DNA of 6,154 bases from Bacteroidales bacterium (GTDB lineage: Bacteria; Bacteroidota; Bacteroidia; Bacteroidales; UBA932): NCBI GenBank assembly GCA_017555925.1, contig JAFZFL010000093.1, positions 1 through 6,154 of the forward strand, given 5' to 3'. Each line of letters starts with the position of its first letter. The first letter of the stretch is position 1. Under the pieces are notes generated by a model, which did no database searches, was not told where the DNA came from, and worked only from the letters and a program-made list of their open reading frames with translations. Made by a program: the position numbers and the translations under genes. Of this stretch, positions 5,364-6,154 are shown in pieces.

Positions 5364-6154
5364 TCAAATAATATTATCTCTCCCGACAGGCATTGTCATA
5401 CATCTTGCACCGCCACCTCCTCTTGGAAGTTCACTACCATCTACAGTAACAACACATTTTTTATAATCGGCAATATCCTTAACTCCCTTAATAATATCCC
5501 AAGCCGGTATTATTTCATACCCTATCTTGTCAAGTTCTGCCAAAGTGTTGATATTACGGGCATAGGAGATGACTTTGCCGGGTTCCAACGCAAAGAAGTT
5601 TGCACCGCTATGCCACTGCTCACGCTCCTGATTCCATACATCTGCCAATCCTCCACACACTACAGGTTTAAGATCCATACCCAAATCCCTTAAAATTGTC
5701 GGGATATTAGGCACACTCTTTATACTTGTCACCTTGCCCCCTTCAAGCACAATATGTACTGTCTGATATTGATTATTGCCAAGAATAAGCGGTTCAAACA
5801 CCATACAAGAATCTCTATCCAACAATGTGAAGACCATATCGAGATGAATAAAAGATTCAGGAGAGGCCGGCAATTGCTGCACAATTACATGTCGCTTGCT
5901 CTCACACCTGTTTTTAAGCAGGCTTGATATAAGCATATCTATTCCTTGCGTACTTGTACGCATTCCGTTACCAATCAAAAGAATATCATCGCGTGCAATA
6001 AGGATGTCGCCACCCTCCATATATATGTCATTATTGCCTGGATGAAAATCATGGGCATTTATTATGTTACAGTTGAATGCGCTGCTTCTGAAGATTGCTT
6101 CCATAATGAGAGACTCTCTCATTCTCACCTTATTTGCCATCCTACAAATAAGGG
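5364..6154 (-). CDS. arcA: Arginine deiminase (N-terminal part beyond the window)
   Basis: The enzyme hydrolyses L-arginine to citrulline and ammonia in the cytoplasm, the first step of the arginine deiminase route. The frame stays open through the right edge (262 visible residues), and the Met at 6140 is internal. The family is about 400 residues long and MANKVRMRESL matches its middle, so roughly the first 140-150 residues are missing. Counting from that Met, the guanidino-modifying active-site pattern is complete: MEGGD (41-45), FIHLDMVFTLLDRD (97-110, with the catalytic His99 and Asp101), CGGLADVWNQEREQW (162-176), ANFFALEPGKVISYARN (180-196) and GGGGARCMTMPVGRD (241-255), with the nucleophile Cys247. 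The first conserved Asp of the family (in the FTRDP motif) would lie outside the window. Downstream there is an 80-base gap to pheS. Whether arcB and arcC are neighbours cannot be seen, so energy generation, acid resistance and simple arginine catabolism all remain possible. Confidence 0.93.
   Translation of the reverse strand, partial: LICRMANKVRMRESLIMEAIFRSSAFNCNIINAHDFHPGNNDIYMEGGDILIARDDILLIGNGMRTSTQGIDMLISSLLKNRCESKRHVIVQQLPASPESFIHLDMVFTLLDRDSCMVFEPLILGNNQYQTVHIVLEGGKVTSIKSVPNIPTILRDLGMDLKPVVCGGLADVWNQEREQWHSGANFFALEPGKVISYARNINTLAELDKIGYEIIPAWDIIKGVKDIADYKKCVVTVDGSELPRGGGGARCMTMPVGRDNII

Noticed and set aside
5368..5377. Palindrome ATAATATTAT just before the arginine deiminase stop codon
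   Set aside because: It is a short A/T-only palindrome inside the coding end (Asn-Ile-Ile), too weak for a terminator.

Overview
The window looks like a piece of chromosome from a member of the Bacteroidota, most likely order Bacteroidales. Three lines of evidence point there. Several promoters match the Bacteroidota sigma-factor consensus (-33 TTTG, -7 TAnnTTTG) exactly or nearly so. Most genes lack a Shine-Dalgarno sequence. The PheS and DsbD homologues have the form usual in that phylum, including a Cys-rich CxxC...CxxC insert in PheS. A genus cannot be called. The content is housekeeping and accessory-metabolic: there is no insertion sequence, CRISPR array, phage gene or rRNA.

Layout, left to right. 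(1) Positions 1-1214, minus strand: the N-terminal 404 residues of a DsbD-type thiol:disulfide interchange protein, cut by the left window edge. (2) 1328-1535: a tRNA-Leu(UAA) on the plus strand, with a consensus promoter in front and a hairpin terminator behind. The terminator also lies just past the stop of the next, convergent gene. (3) 1532-3850, minus strand: three genes read right to left, namely an AlkD-like DNA alkylation repair protein, an unrecognised 192-residue protein with its own promoter, and a secreted phosphodiester glycosidase (NAGPA/DUF2233) protein only 17 bases further on. (4) 3901-4098, minus strand: tRNA-Gly(GCC) with its own consensus promoter and terminator, so this tRNA unit directly precedes the alkylation repair gene. 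(5) 4204-5334, minus strand: pheS with a -7 promoter element, a real Shine-Dalgarno and a hairpin terminator. (6) 5364-6154, minus strand: the C-terminal two thirds of an arginine deiminase, open at the right edge.

The genes do not form one pathway. PheS and the two tRNAs serve translation. DsbD passes reducing power to the periplasm. Arginine deiminase makes citrulline and ammonia from arginine. The alkylation repair / unknown / NAGPA trio is the only cluster whose shared purpose is unclear, and the 192-residue protein is the least explained item here. I see no convincing evidence of a new multi-gene system. The best leads are that unknown gene with its own promoter, an insertion inside the AlkD-like protein, a near-perfect internal duplication in pheS, and a full-length SD/anti-SD octamer next to tRNA-Gly. 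No stretch over 300 bases lacks a gene. The two longest gaps (1215-1391 and 4009-4251) hold the promoters and terminators listed plus A/T-rich DNA.
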